DNA of 64,000 bases from Embiotoca jacksoni (Eukaryota > Chordata > Actinopteri > Embiotocidae): the NCBI GenBank assembly GCA_022577435.1, contig JAKOON010000005.1, positions 19,056,224-19,120,223 on the forward strand, given 5' to 3'. The notes beneath the pieces are model-generated. The model did not search any database. It was given only the letters and a program-made list of their open reading frames with translations, and was not told the DNA's origin. Positions 39,836 to 51,302 of the stretch are shown here, piece after piece. The position numbers were made by a program, and so were the translations under genes. Every line of letters starts with the position of its first letter. Position 1 is the first letter of the stretch.

Positions 39836-40390
39836 CACAGTGAAGTTGATCTTTGACCTTTTGGGTATCAAATATAATTCCTTTATCTTATTTTCTGATT
39901 GGACATTTGTGTGAAATGTTGTTATAATTAGTGTATTAATTCTTGAGGTATAGCCACAAATGGGGTTTTGAGGTTGCAGTGACCCTTTGAGGCCCTTTGC
40001 CATTAAAATCGAATTAGTTTATCCTTGAGTCCAGGAGAAAATTTGTGTTGCATTTGAGAAAGTTTCCTCAAGGCATGGTTGAGATATTGCATATAAAATA
40101 GGGGTGAAACATGAGGTCACAGTGACCTTGACCTTTGGCCCCCAAAATCGTATCCTTGAGTCCAGGTAAACTTTTGTGCCAAATTTGAAGATTGTCCCTC
40201 GAGCCATACCTGAGATATTGTGTTCAAGAAAATGGGTCGATGTGGAGGTCACAGTAATGCGACCTTCAATCTTTGACTCCCAAAGCTAATCAGGTCATTC
40301 TTTGGACTAAATGGAGACATGTGCCAAGTTTGAAAAAGTTCCCTCAAGGCTGTCTTTAAATATCATGTTTACGAGAATGGAAGGGACAAC
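39836..40390 (+). repeat. Degenerate tandem array, four copies of a ~135-bp unit
   Basis: The landmark GAGGTCACAGTGACC, or a decayed form of it, recurs at about 39837, 39970, 40113 and 40246, spaced 133, 141 and 135 bp. Each unit continues with CTTTG and CCCAAAATC-like phrases, then CCTTGAGTCCAGG, TTTGTGCCAAATTTGA, TCCCTCAAGGC and GAGATATTG. The pattern is familiar from tandemly organised repeats of fish genomes. No open frame is encoded. The units differ by many substitutions, so the array is old. Confidence 0.75.
40112..40134 (+). promoter_or_regulatory. Perfect palindromic nuclear-receptor site (ERE-like) inside the repeat
   Basis: AGGTCACAGTGACCT at 40114-40128 is a perfect inverted repeat of AGGTCA half-sites with a 3-nt spacer, which is the consensus estrogen response element. 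It overlaps TGACCTTGACCT (40123-40134), a direct repeat that contains the extended ERR/SF-1 type half-site TCAAGGTCA on the minus strand. The match is exact in the sequence; any receptor binding or regulatory effect is inference. Confidence 0.5.
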
Positions 40391-43300
40391 TCAAAAACAT
40401 ACTGCCTTTGGCTATAGCTGTGTCCTTCTTGGAGCTGTAAAAAAATAAAAGTAAGTTTGGCAAATAGTCTACAGGGACATTCAACACATTCTCTCATTTT
40501 GGCATCATGACAATGTTGATGGAAAGTGTTGTTTACTACTACAACGTTACATCTGTAGGTCTGTTACACTGTTATCAATAACTCGTAGATGCCATGCCTG
40601 TGCTCAATAGTGGAGAAATGATATTTTCTATGCTGGTTTAAAAGCACAGACACAGCATTAAGGGAAGCAGGAGAAAGTTGCTAGGGAACAGCATATTTAG
40701 AGCTGCGTTGTTCACTGTGTTGCCATGGTGACCTTGACGAGGATAATCAACGTAAAATTTGATGAATGAATGAATGATGAATGAATAGTACTTTTCTTTT
40801 TTTGCTGGTATTTTATTTTTATTCTTCATTTTGTGTAGTCAATACATTCTGTCTGGCAAAGTGTCTAAACTGATAGAAAAAGGCGTGACATTTCTGGTTT
40901 GGTGTGAAATCAATTTTTTATAGTTTTTAGAATGCCATAAATATAATTTATCCTTTCATGTTACCTGATGTCAGGTTTGTAAGGGGGCTTCCTGCAAGTC
41001 TTCATCCCAGTATTTAATTGCAAACTGATATGAGATCTCACACAACCTGGTTTCATTCATACACTCCCTGGATTTGTATACCCCCTAAATTAACAGGACA
41101 TTTCATTTAGACTTCTTATTCTATCATTTAACTTGTGTGTATACGGTATGGGTTGTCTCTCTGTTTTTTTTGTTTTTTTGTTAACTCTATATATAGTCTA
41201 TATAAGCCTATATAGACTATATATAAACCTCTCTAATGTTGTCATATCCCCTCTGGGATCATTTTAGTATTCAATTAATTTCAATTCAATTCAGTTAATT
41301 TCAACTCAGTTCTCTTCAAAGGAACTGTTACATTTAATTTACTGGAATGAAAGTTTCAAGAACAGTATTGCCAAAGTATCATAATGAAGTTTGTCCAATA
41401 AGTTGCTGTCTCTAATATTAATATTAACACAGCAGTAAAATGTATCTAAACTATTTATACAGTACATCCTATGCATGTATTTGTGTCTGTGCGAATGCAT
41501 ACGTGTTCCATGTATGCCTCGACGCCTAGACTTTCAAGCGCTCTGGTATAGATTTAAAAAAAGAGATCACCTGTTACAATGTCATTCATTACATTCATAA
41601 AAAGAGCTAGAGCTTTACTTCAGTTTAATTTCATGCCTTTGGGGGTGCAAAAGCCTTTGATCTGGACATTCATCATCCGAATACATTTTGTTCCTGCATT
41701 GAGTTTTAGATTAATGAATTGGCACAGTTAGGAGGATTTTTCCCTCTTAAGACCTGACCTTCAAATACGCTTGCCATTTGCAGCTGGCTCAGTTTTATAC
41801 AACAGTACGTAGAATATAAAATGGCCTTGTTTTAGAAACAAACAGGTGAAATGTATATGTCCATATTTAGACCATTTAGAACAAATGCACTGTGTAATGT
41901 ATTGTGGTGCTGTGCTTAATCAAAAAGAAAAACAATATTAAATGTAGTACAATATTGAAATATGATCAAATGTGATGAGGATTCTGCAGTGATATACAGA
42001 AGGAACTAAAGTAATCATGTTCAGATAAAGTTAGCTAGCTGTTGAACATTTTAGAGCGTTTTTCCCTTCGCAGTTCATGGAGACCAAGGCAAAGCTAAAA
42101 GTGATTTTTTTTTTTTATTATTCTGGCCAATGCATGAGGTGGTCAGAAACATGAATACTAATGTTGAGCATCTGCAGTGCTATGAGCCAAATTACATTTG
42201 TATATGTATAGTTAGATAAATAAGGTCAGTCTGTATGTTTCTTAATTATTGTAAATTCAGTTAAGTAAGTGATCAAGATGTGACTGATTTAAAATAAATC
42301 TGCTAATTATAATTTGATTTCATTCATGTTGATGTAAGCATGATATTTGGTAAGAAGAACATTATACAAGTATTTTGTAAGAATGGTTATGTAGGATACT
42401 CTTGTTTTAAGAGAAATAGGCTTAGTAACCTTTGATAGTTAATTTATCGTTTTAGGGTGAAGTAATTACCCAACCTCAAGGTTTTCTCACTGTATTACGG
42501 TTTTCTCAGTAGGACAACTTAACATGGAACACCCCTGTAAGAAAATAGTACAAAACTGGAATAAATTATTGGTTATCATTTACACACATTTGTAAGAACT
42601 CTTAAATGAGAGAGTGTGTCATTCCTGTGCACCTGATTTAAAATATATATATTTGTAATCAATGAGTCCAATTCATGGAGATCCAGGACAATGGCTATTG
42701 GAAATTTCAAGCATCTCATCTGCCAGTCATCATCAAAAGTCATGAATTCAGCACTGTCTCTCTGCTAGTGTCTTACCTAAATATTGTATTGGCAATAAGC
42801 ACCAAACCATCCAAAGTGTACCATTGTATCAGTTTGCAAGTGTATTATGCATATATACTAAGATCCATTTAGGGTGACTTTATTAACCTCGAATAATTAA
42901 CCTCAAATGTCAAATGGTCATTACTGTTGGTGTACATTACTCAAAAGATTTGGATTACAAATGCATTCATATTTTTCAGTCACATAACTGGGATATTCTA
43001 GATACTGACATGTTTCCTACCACACTAGAGAAGGGACAAGAGTTTAAAAACACTGCTATACATGGTATTGGGTGGTTTTATAGCTGCTGAATAAAACAAA
43101 TCAGGTTATCATTTATGTCATGTATTAAAAATATATTGGTTATTAGGCATTTGTGTTGGTATTCCTCTTACTTTAAAGTGGCAGGAAAAAAGTTGCTCAA
43201 CAATTGCATTTATGCAGCTTTTATAACATACTTGTGAGATTTATTTAGCATTCATCTCACTTTATTTGTTTTTATCTTTGTCTATCCGGTCATGTTTGTG

Positions 43301-44319
43301 TTCGTTGATTGGTAGTTTAACCATTTATTGCAGTTATTCCTCTTTTTAGGGCAATTCACAACATTAAGTGCATTACCACCACCAATGGGACTGAAGTATA
43401 GGGCTGCCTGGCATTTGCTTCTATCAGGGGAAACAAACGTATTTTGCTTTCTTTGTTTTCAGAAGTTTCATGCTCAAACAGCAACTAAGTAAGATTTTGA
43501 ATGCATATTTACATTTGTAAGCAATGATGAATAGTAAATCGCTTCCATGGAACTCCTGGGCTAAGGATGAATACCATTCTAGCCCTGGGCACACACTGTA
43601 TGGTATATTAAACACTTAACCACAAAATAGGGCATTAAATGTACGTTATGGGACTTTGCTGGAACCCTTAGCTGTGCACGTTTCGCCTTCTTTTTCATAT
43701 GGAATAGTTTCTAATGAGTAATTGTAGTGTAAAATATTTAATACCAAATGGATCCATCTGCCAATATAGTTCCTTAATATTGTTACCCCCATTTTTGAAC
43801 GGGCAAAAATATAGTTTGAACAGCAATTTGCTTCATGTACTTATTCCTCAAAGTTTTGCTTTGCTCACCAGCATAATGAGTGCCCCTCTAGCATTTAGTG
43901 ATGCCGAGACTGCAAAACATTGTGTTATGTCCAAGGTCATGTTGCAACCTGGAATTCGAAGAACAATAATCTAATTTAGCTTTACTTCAACATGTTTAAT
44001 ATCCACCAGACAGAAACAGATGGTTTCCATTTCATTCCTTCCAGCAATGACCCATTTATAAGTTGCATGACTAACCTATCAGTTACTCAAGGTTTCCTCT
44101 TCACACCCCCAGAAGCTGAAAACAAGTACTACAGCCTAAACAACCAAACAATTGTTGGACCCTACCCTGTGATGAGACTCAATGGAGCGTACTGAAAACA
44201 GGAGTTTTTCCACAGATTTGGGGACTTAAATGCATTTAGTTCAAATGAACATAAATGTTTTATTTAAAATTTTAATGTCACTTATTTGTATTAATTCAAT
44301 CTTTTTGAATGTACAACTT
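40391..44319. other. Gene desert
   Basis: No gene is recognised. Short GAAT-type repeats lie near 40762-40790 and a perfect palindrome is listed separately. Confidence 0.5.
41188..41225. repeat. Perfect 17-bp palindrome with 4-nt loop
   Basis: The arm TATATATAGTCTATATA at 41188-41204 is followed by the loop AGCC and then its exact inverse at 41209-41225. The arms include a non-simple GTC/GAC core, so this is not merely a TA microsatellite. Confidence 0.9.
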
Positions 44320-44410
44320 TGTCTATGTGCAGCATTTTGGGCAACCTTTGTTGTGTTTTAAAATGTGCTGTACAAATCAATTTGAATTGATTGATTGATT
44401 GATTGATTAA
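44320..44410 (+). mobile_element. LINE/SINE 3' end with (ATTG)n tail
   Basis: GTGCAGCATTTTGGGCAACC followed by AAATGTGCTGTACAAATCAA and about five or six ATTG units at 44386-44408 is the typical 3' end of L2-type fish retroelements, where the tail is a short tandem repeat rather than poly-A. No reverse transcriptase is recognisable immediately upstream. Confidence 0.65.
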
Positions 44411-44704
44411 AAACCACATTTCTCACATCTCAAACTTAATCCCATTAAATATTCAAAACATTCTTTGTCCAAAACAAAAAATTAACTTTCAGTGCTTTAT
44501 CAAGCATACCACGTAACCTTAAGCCCCATGGTTGCCCCAAAAAGTTGCAGAATTCCTGACAAAAATGTATTTCATGCAAATTCTTTAATATCATGATATA
44601 GTTCGCTCGATAGTCAAACCAAGATTTGTTTTTATTATTTATGATGTATATATTGTATATGACAGCGTAAAGATACCACCTGCAAACAACTAATCACTTA
44701 ATTA

Positions 44705-44812
44705 GTGACAGGGGTGTCTTATAGCTCCCTCACTGGGACCATGGAATTGATTTTCACTGCGACACAGATGACATGCAGCTGTGCATTTCTATACCACACA
44801 AAGATGTTAACA
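44705..44812 (+). pseudogene. Decayed LINE reverse transcriptase fragment (YADD region)
   Basis: The plus strand shows a worn version of the RT core: a GVPQGS-like stretch (GGGGTGTCTTATAGCTCCCT) followed by residues resembling HCYADDTQLYIS (here DFHCDTDDMQLCIS). The catalytic box reads TDDM, and stops and deletions surround it. The similarity is short, so the assignment is tentative. Confidence 0.5.
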
Positions 44813-47800
44813 CTAAGTGGTTCATTGTATTGATCACGTCAACTTGAGAATGTCACAGAAATTCTGTCAGTTGCCTTGCGGTTTCACAGAATTTGTATTT
44901 TTTTTTTTAAATCACAACAACCAAAAGAGAGATGTCTAGAAAAAAAAAAGAAAACAAAAAAGGATTTTGGAAGTCAAACTCTGAGCTTTGGAGAAGGTTC
45001 TGAATGCTGATTATAGTTTTGATTTACAATGCACATAAGAAAAAGAAAATATATGGTGTACCCGCTCCTACTACAAACAGGCTTTTAATGACCTCCAACA
45101 GACTTCTGCGTGCTTTCATTACCAGCAGACTTAACTCCTTCCACCCTGGAGCTCCCTGTATCGGAATTAGACCCTATTGCTTTGCAACTGGCAGCATTAA
45201 AGGTGGCCAACCATGGCATAATCACTGTAGATGCCGCATAGTATTATGTTAGGGATGTAGCAGTTACTGTGCTTCATTTGTATTGCATCCAATTTGGTAG
45301 AGTTGCAGTTGATCATTTTTAGAATAAGTTCAATAACAGCATCGTTTACAGACTCAATGTTATAAAACTGTTATTTTCTCTGTAATTAAAAGTTTTGATT
45401 AGGTGGATGTAAAAATGACAGTTTTTTGCTGAAGTTTTTAAAATGTCACTGGCTTAGTGATAAGGTGACTTGTTAAATCCAAGGTTGTTAGTTTTGGCCT
45501 TTCAGTTTTGCAGCTATATTAATGACTAAATTTAGATTTATTTTTTTTTCAGATCAAAATTATAAAATAGCCTGAGGCTTAACGGATTCATTATTTTAAA
45601 TCCACAGAATTTTTTAATTTTTTTATAATATTAACTCCAAAGGGCATAATTCAGTACTTCCTCAGTCCAGAAAAAGAGCACAAAATGCACCTGTTTCAGT
45701 TGCGTCATTGGTGCTTCCCTGATTCCTCCCTGGTTCCTCCCTTCGAGATCCTTACGTGTCTTCAACACCAGCCGACATGGCCACAGTTTGTTACTGGCTC
45801 ATAGCCAGTCTATGCTGCTCAATGGCTCTCATATGCTCCACTATCTTTACATACTGTATATCCCACATTATTTTGCATATGCATTTTTGATGATGTGTTA
45901 AATTTAAGGATGTTCTTGCGTTAAAAAAGGCATCAACCTCAAAAATAAGCATCTAGACAACTGACCCACATCCAATTAAAATCTAAAGGTTTTATTTTTA
46001 GATTGGTCTCAGTTTAAACAAAAAGAAGACTCGGTTCTTCGGGAGTTTATAGTGGAAGCAATACAGAGATGGAGATAGATATTCCCATCTCAGTAACAAA
46101 GTAAAGCCCCAAAACCACCACCACCAACAAAAAATGAAAACAACACAAAATATGGCTGTGAAAGAACAAGCTGTTTGAAGTTTCACTATTTCTTGAAAAC
46201 CTTCCAGTATATGTAACTGTAGTTGTTCCATAGCTCAGACATGTGCTGAAGAGCAGCATTTGGTGTTATTTGTCCACATGTCTGGAACACCTTTAGTTGA
46301 CATCGCAATCTGTAGCGTTGGATATTTATGATATATAATTAAATAAATCAACTGTTTTTGCTTCAATTAATTTCTTTTTTTCAGAATTCTTATTTATATA
46401 CACACTTTTGTTTCTAATTTATTATTTGACAAAATACATGTTTTAAATTACAGAAATGTTGCCTGAAAGGTGTCATGGATATAATGTTGGTTCAATTAAA
46501 TTAGATATTAAATCTTAAATATGCAGTTAGAGTACTGGACTAAAAGAATGTGAGAGGTGCACATTTGAAAAAAAGGGCATCTGTGCATGGCAATTTTTTT
46601 GGCATGCTAAACAGGGTCAGCCAGTCAGTGCAGCCCACTATCACAGTTTCCACGGGAACACAGACACAGAGCACAGCAGCAGCCGACACCGCCTCCAGTG
46701 ATCACCCACACGCAAAGAAGCTAACTATTATTACATTTGCCTTATGTACATGTGTGCATATGTGTGCGCTTGAGGGAAACAGACAGAGTGTCTGTATTTG
46801 TATGACTGGTCACTCATGTCTACTATTTTTGCAGCTGGGTGGTTGGTTTGCCACATTACTTGGAAGTTGAGACATGATGAGCACACCCTCCAGAAGTAAT
46901 ACTCATAGTGAAGGGAACCTCTGTGATGGAGAGTGTGTGTTTTTTTTTTTTAGATCATGCGTGCTTAGAGTTTTAGCACTCCCGGAGATCAGGAGGATGA
47001 CAGTAGCTGCACTGTGACTCTGCTCCACTCCATTATCGTCTAACAGATGTGTCCTGGTTATAGGACAGAAGCTGCTGTCAGACATATCAATTGCCTGCAC
47101 TGGCCACAATGTCTTCAGTTACTAAAAAGTTGTTGTTTGGACCTCAGCTTGTGCTGCTCTGCTGTTATGCTGTGCACAAATATGTTCTTCAGTTATACAT
47201 TGGTGAACTTGGATAACACTGTGGCTGTAATTACACCTGTTGACTGCATTCTGGCGTGGTAATATGAAGCTTTGCGTGGGAAAAGTGATTTGACCAAGAG
47301 TTAAGTCCTGCCCTCACTTTGTTGTTCTGCATATCAGCCATTCTGTAGCAAAAGCTTGAAAAGTCATGTCAGGGTCCACACAGTGCTTTTCTATTTCCAT
47401 TTTTTTTTTTTTTTTATCCAAGTTAAAATCTCAAAGGCATATTAAAACATATGGCACAGGGATTTCTTTGCATTCACTTTCTCTTTTTGTTTTTTTGGAG
47501 CTGGCACATACATATTTAGGGATCTCGTTTCGGGACACTGGGAACCCATGGTCAAATGGTGCGGCTGATACTGTAAAGAGGGTTATATTTGATGTTACAT
47601 TCACTGTTCTTTTATGCTCATTTGGAGCTGCATATGCCCATGCAGTCATGCAAGAGTGGAGTTTTACTGTTTCATACGATAGTGATTTGCATTGCTTTCT
47701 GAAGATTAAGCTCTAGGTGGTAGAAAATACTTGACTTTGACAATAGCCATTAAAAAAATGTTTCCCCACAATCGAGTGCATCTCTGAGATTACATCATCT

Positions 47801-50040
47801 TCTTGAATAGTTCTTAGTGGATCTTCTCATTGTAAATTAGAGGATTTATAGCAAATTATTTAAGCCTCATTAGTTGTGAGTGCAAATTTATGTGGTGTCA
47901 TAAAGGTGTATAAAACGTTTTAAATTTCCCCACTGTCTTTCCACTGTGTTACTCAAAGATTGATTGAAAACCATGAAAAAGCCCAGAAAGGACCAGAGAT
48001 AACTGTATACTAAAGAGATGGTAATTCCCCTCTAGGCAAATTTTTAATATTGGGCTATATAAACCAAACATTTACTTGAATCACTGATGTTCATGACTAC
48101 AAAGTTTCTTTTGTGGTTTACTCTACTCCTAAGGACAGCAATGATGGCTGTTACCTCATATGACGTGTAACTAGATTCTCATTGCGTCGATTTAGGGCTA
48201 TCAAAAAGAGCAGTAAACACACACTTAGCCCAAAGCCACAATTTAAACAATATTTCAATAAAAAAATGTTACCTAACTTTATCCTTACTAAAAGTAAAAC
48301 ATGCAGTTCAAAATTTTGACCGAACAAAAATAGAGCTTGAGACAAGGTTTTGACCAAGCTTGGATCAAAACATTGTCATCACTCTCCAATGTGGATCAGT
48401 GAGCACTGACATTTGCATGTACTAGTTACGTACGGATGAACACAGCAACTCTGTGCTATACAGGCTGTACATAATGGTTTCAGTGACTGAGAGAGCAACA
48501 TGACATGAAGTGATTCCCTATTACTCTGGATGATGCCTCTTCTTTGATGTGATGCCACACCTCCTGTCCTATCTCACTGCTGATAAAGTAGAGCTTACAC
48601 CCAGCATCTAGTAGAACCTCTACAACAGTTTACATCCTCCTTAGGCCTTATCTGATAATGTACACCTGGGAATGAAGGAGCTTTTCCTCTCTTCAGTGAC
48701 CATTTCTACCATAAGTCCAAACTTGGTTGTCATTTGTGACCTTATCTGGCAAATTTTGCCGCTGTAATTTGAATGGCATTGGTTCATGCCATTTTTACAT
48801 TTTCTTAAAAAAGATAGGCACGAAATTTGAATGGTGTGAACCATTTTTAGATACAAATAAACCAGCAACAACAGTTCTGTATTTTTAAATTGAAGTACCT
48901 GCACAGTTTCTTACTTTTCCTATTACCTGTAGGTATGTACTTGTTGAATTAATGTGCTGCACATTATTGTTTTACTCTAAAAGTCCCAAAAACTTTCAGT
49001 CTTGTTAGTATAGTAAAAAAATAAATAATAATAATTAAGGCTTAGTAGCCTTATGTTATCAGGCTGCAATACAGTGCACTTAACATAAGATCAGCAAGAA
49101 TTCTCTTCTCAAATGATTTCTTCATAAATCCCCTCTGCCAGTAACTGATCAAGGATGCATTGTGTAACCTTTACTTTACTGTGTGCTAATACAGCCGTGT
49201 GTCTTGTTCTGCATGATAGCGAATGCACTCTTCTTTGATCGTATCTTGAGCTCGTCTGATGTCATGATGCAGTATCTGAACGAAAAGGGCAGCTGCTGAC
49301 CTCAAAAAAGGGGCTGTCATCTCAGGACATCTGGCAGCTCGTGCTCCCTGGGCAGAAAAGGCTGAGAATAAGGGCACCCCATCAAATGTATGAAGCACAT
49401 AATGAAATATTTGTATTCAGTACTTTGGCTTTCTACAGCTTTACTGCATGGGTAGAAAAATCTTACCAGAAAATATGCATAGTATTGCTGGTCTCTTGTG
49501 AGTTTTGTGCCATCTGTCTTTACAAGATACCTCGTTGTGACTGCATCCTTTCCTGATCGAGATGATTTTCGTTTTAGTTTACTTGAATACGTTGGATATA
49601 ATAAACTAATGAGGCAGGATGTCTGTCTCTGTATGTCAGAGAATGTCAGAAAGGCTTTCACAAGACAGCAGAGGCAGTCTGCTTTAGATGTTGTCCACTG
49701 CTTGTCGCCAAGTGAGACTACTTTTTTCCTTTGTGCATGATACATTTTTAGTTTAGAAAAGTAGTTTGAGTGCAACTGTTGGCACTAAATGTACATGTTG
49801 ACAGTGATCATTAAAAGTTTTCATGAAACTTAAAACAGCTGCTGTTGTAGACGCTCTATTCGATCTCAAGTGCTACATCCTGTCAGCAGCAAATTAAAAA
49901 GCTAAGTTTTGGTGCCCTCTCTGGTTTAAAGTTTGAAGTCTCATTCACTTCTGACCACACCCAGTATCACTGATAGGCATGGTAAGAAGTGTGAACCTGT
50001 AACCAAACCCAAAAGTCATGTCACATGGTCAGAGGTCTGT
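44813..50040. other. Non-coding DNA
   Basis: No gene is supported. The 152-codon frame at 49317-49775 (-) and its overlapping plus-strand frames have no motif, no family resemblance and ordinary AT-rich composition. Confidence 0.5.
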
Positions 50041-50079
50041 CAATCAACTGATCCCTAACCCTATCGTCTTATTACTCCA

Positions 50080-50152
50080 ACCTTAACCCTCCCACAATGT
50101 AACAGCGGCTCACAGGCAGAGTGCCCCTCCTGCTGATCCAATCTAACACTAG
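50080..50152 (+). repeat. Second copy of the 14519-14694 MITE-like family (right half)
   Basis: CCTTAACCCTCCCACAA, then AGTGCCCCTCCT and GATCCAATCTAACAC match the right half of the 14519-14694 element. No left inverted end is found upstream, so the copy is partial. Confidence 0.55.
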
Positions 50153-50266
50153 CCATTATTTTACTTTAGTATTGCAAGTTATAAAATCCTGAACAGTACA
50201 AGTCTACTAGCCATTATTTTACCCTTTAGTATTGCAAGTTATAAAATCCTGAACAGTACAAGTCTA
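50149..50266 (+). repeat. Recent 58/60-bp tandem duplication
   Basis: Two head-to-tail copies (50149-50206 and 50207-50266) are identical except for a 2-nt length difference (ACTTTAGT against ACCCTTTAGT). They begin exactly at the end of the MITE-like repeat. Near identity shows the duplication is recent. Confidence 0.95.
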
Positions 50267-50800
50267 CCATAAATATATAAGTTAGTAATGTGAATAGAGA
50301 ACATACCCAGCTACCTACTCCTTAAACACTTCTTTTTGTAGCATATTTTTATACACAGTTTTCTACTGGAACCCAAATATTACATAAGAAAAACACCAGC
50401 AAACCAAGCAATGCGCTGGCATTAAGCACCCATTAATTTACCAAAGCCTCAGGAGCAGAATAAATAAGAAAATGAAGAGTTTAATGGAGCATTAGTGAGA
50501 AGCCAGTGGAACAGGCTCTGGGCTGTTTTGAATCGTCAACTATTATGAAAACCAACCTGTCACACACTTCAAAGAGGAAACCAGTTGGCATTATAGTGTA
50601 CATTGTAGTGTTTTCTTGAGGCGAAAACTGTGCGCTGTAGCATGTTCAGGATTGGCTGACACAAATGGACAGCAAAGGTGAGGAGGTTGCATAAATTCAG
50701 CCAGAAAAAAAGTTTTTTTTAAGACCACCTTTAGAATGAGTACAACATCTCTATCTTCTTTTTTCAGAAATACACAACAAATGAATTTATTTTTGGTAGG

Positions 50801-50873
50801 AAGTAGAAGCATGTTTTTCCGTGGGAAGTAGAAGCATGTTTTTCAGTGAGAGGTCAAAGCATGTTTTCCACTG
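50801..50873 (+). repeat. 25-bp tandem repeat, three copies
   Basis: The unit AAGTAGAAGCATGTTTTTCC plus five bases occurs at 50801-50825 and 50826-50850, and in a diverged form from 50851. Confidence 0.93.
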
Positions 50874-51276
50874 TTTTCAATTAGTGGCTGCTGGCTAATA
50901 TATCTTATTACAGATGCGTTCAAATTTTGATGCAAAATGTTCTCCAGATTTCTGTTCTCATATTGATGTTGAGAGCTTTGTTTTCCTACAGTACACTGAC
51001 CTTTTCATTTTTTTTGTTTGGTTTTATGCTGCCATTACAACAGCTTTACCCTGGGTGGATACAAATCAAAACCCCCTGCTGTGAAAAGAAAAGTATAATT
51101 CTGTTTACTTCAGCCTTTCTGTGTGTCTCACACACCAACTCTCTCTCAAATATGCAAATCAAATGGTGACAATATGGATAATGCTGTGCAAAGAGACTTG
51201 GTGGGTCAGCTGAATGCCAGGAAATTCATGATTTATAATGTGACACTGGTGTCAGATCACATCCATTAAGAAAATA

Positions 51277-51302
51277 TTTTTTTTTTTTTTTTTTTTTTTT
51301 TT
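51277..51302 (+). repeat. T26 homopolymer
   Basis: This is an uninterrupted run of 26 thymines. It may be the inverse of an old poly-A tail, but no body is recognised beside it. Confidence 0.9.

Noticed and set aside
46550..46870. 106-codon plus-strand open frame
   Set aside because: It contains low-complexity Thr/Ala and Cys/Met/His stretches from simple sequence and no known domain.
49317..49775. 152-codon minus-strand open frame
   Set aside because: It has no motif, no splice signals that stand out and no family resemblance; overlapping frames on the other strand are equally open.
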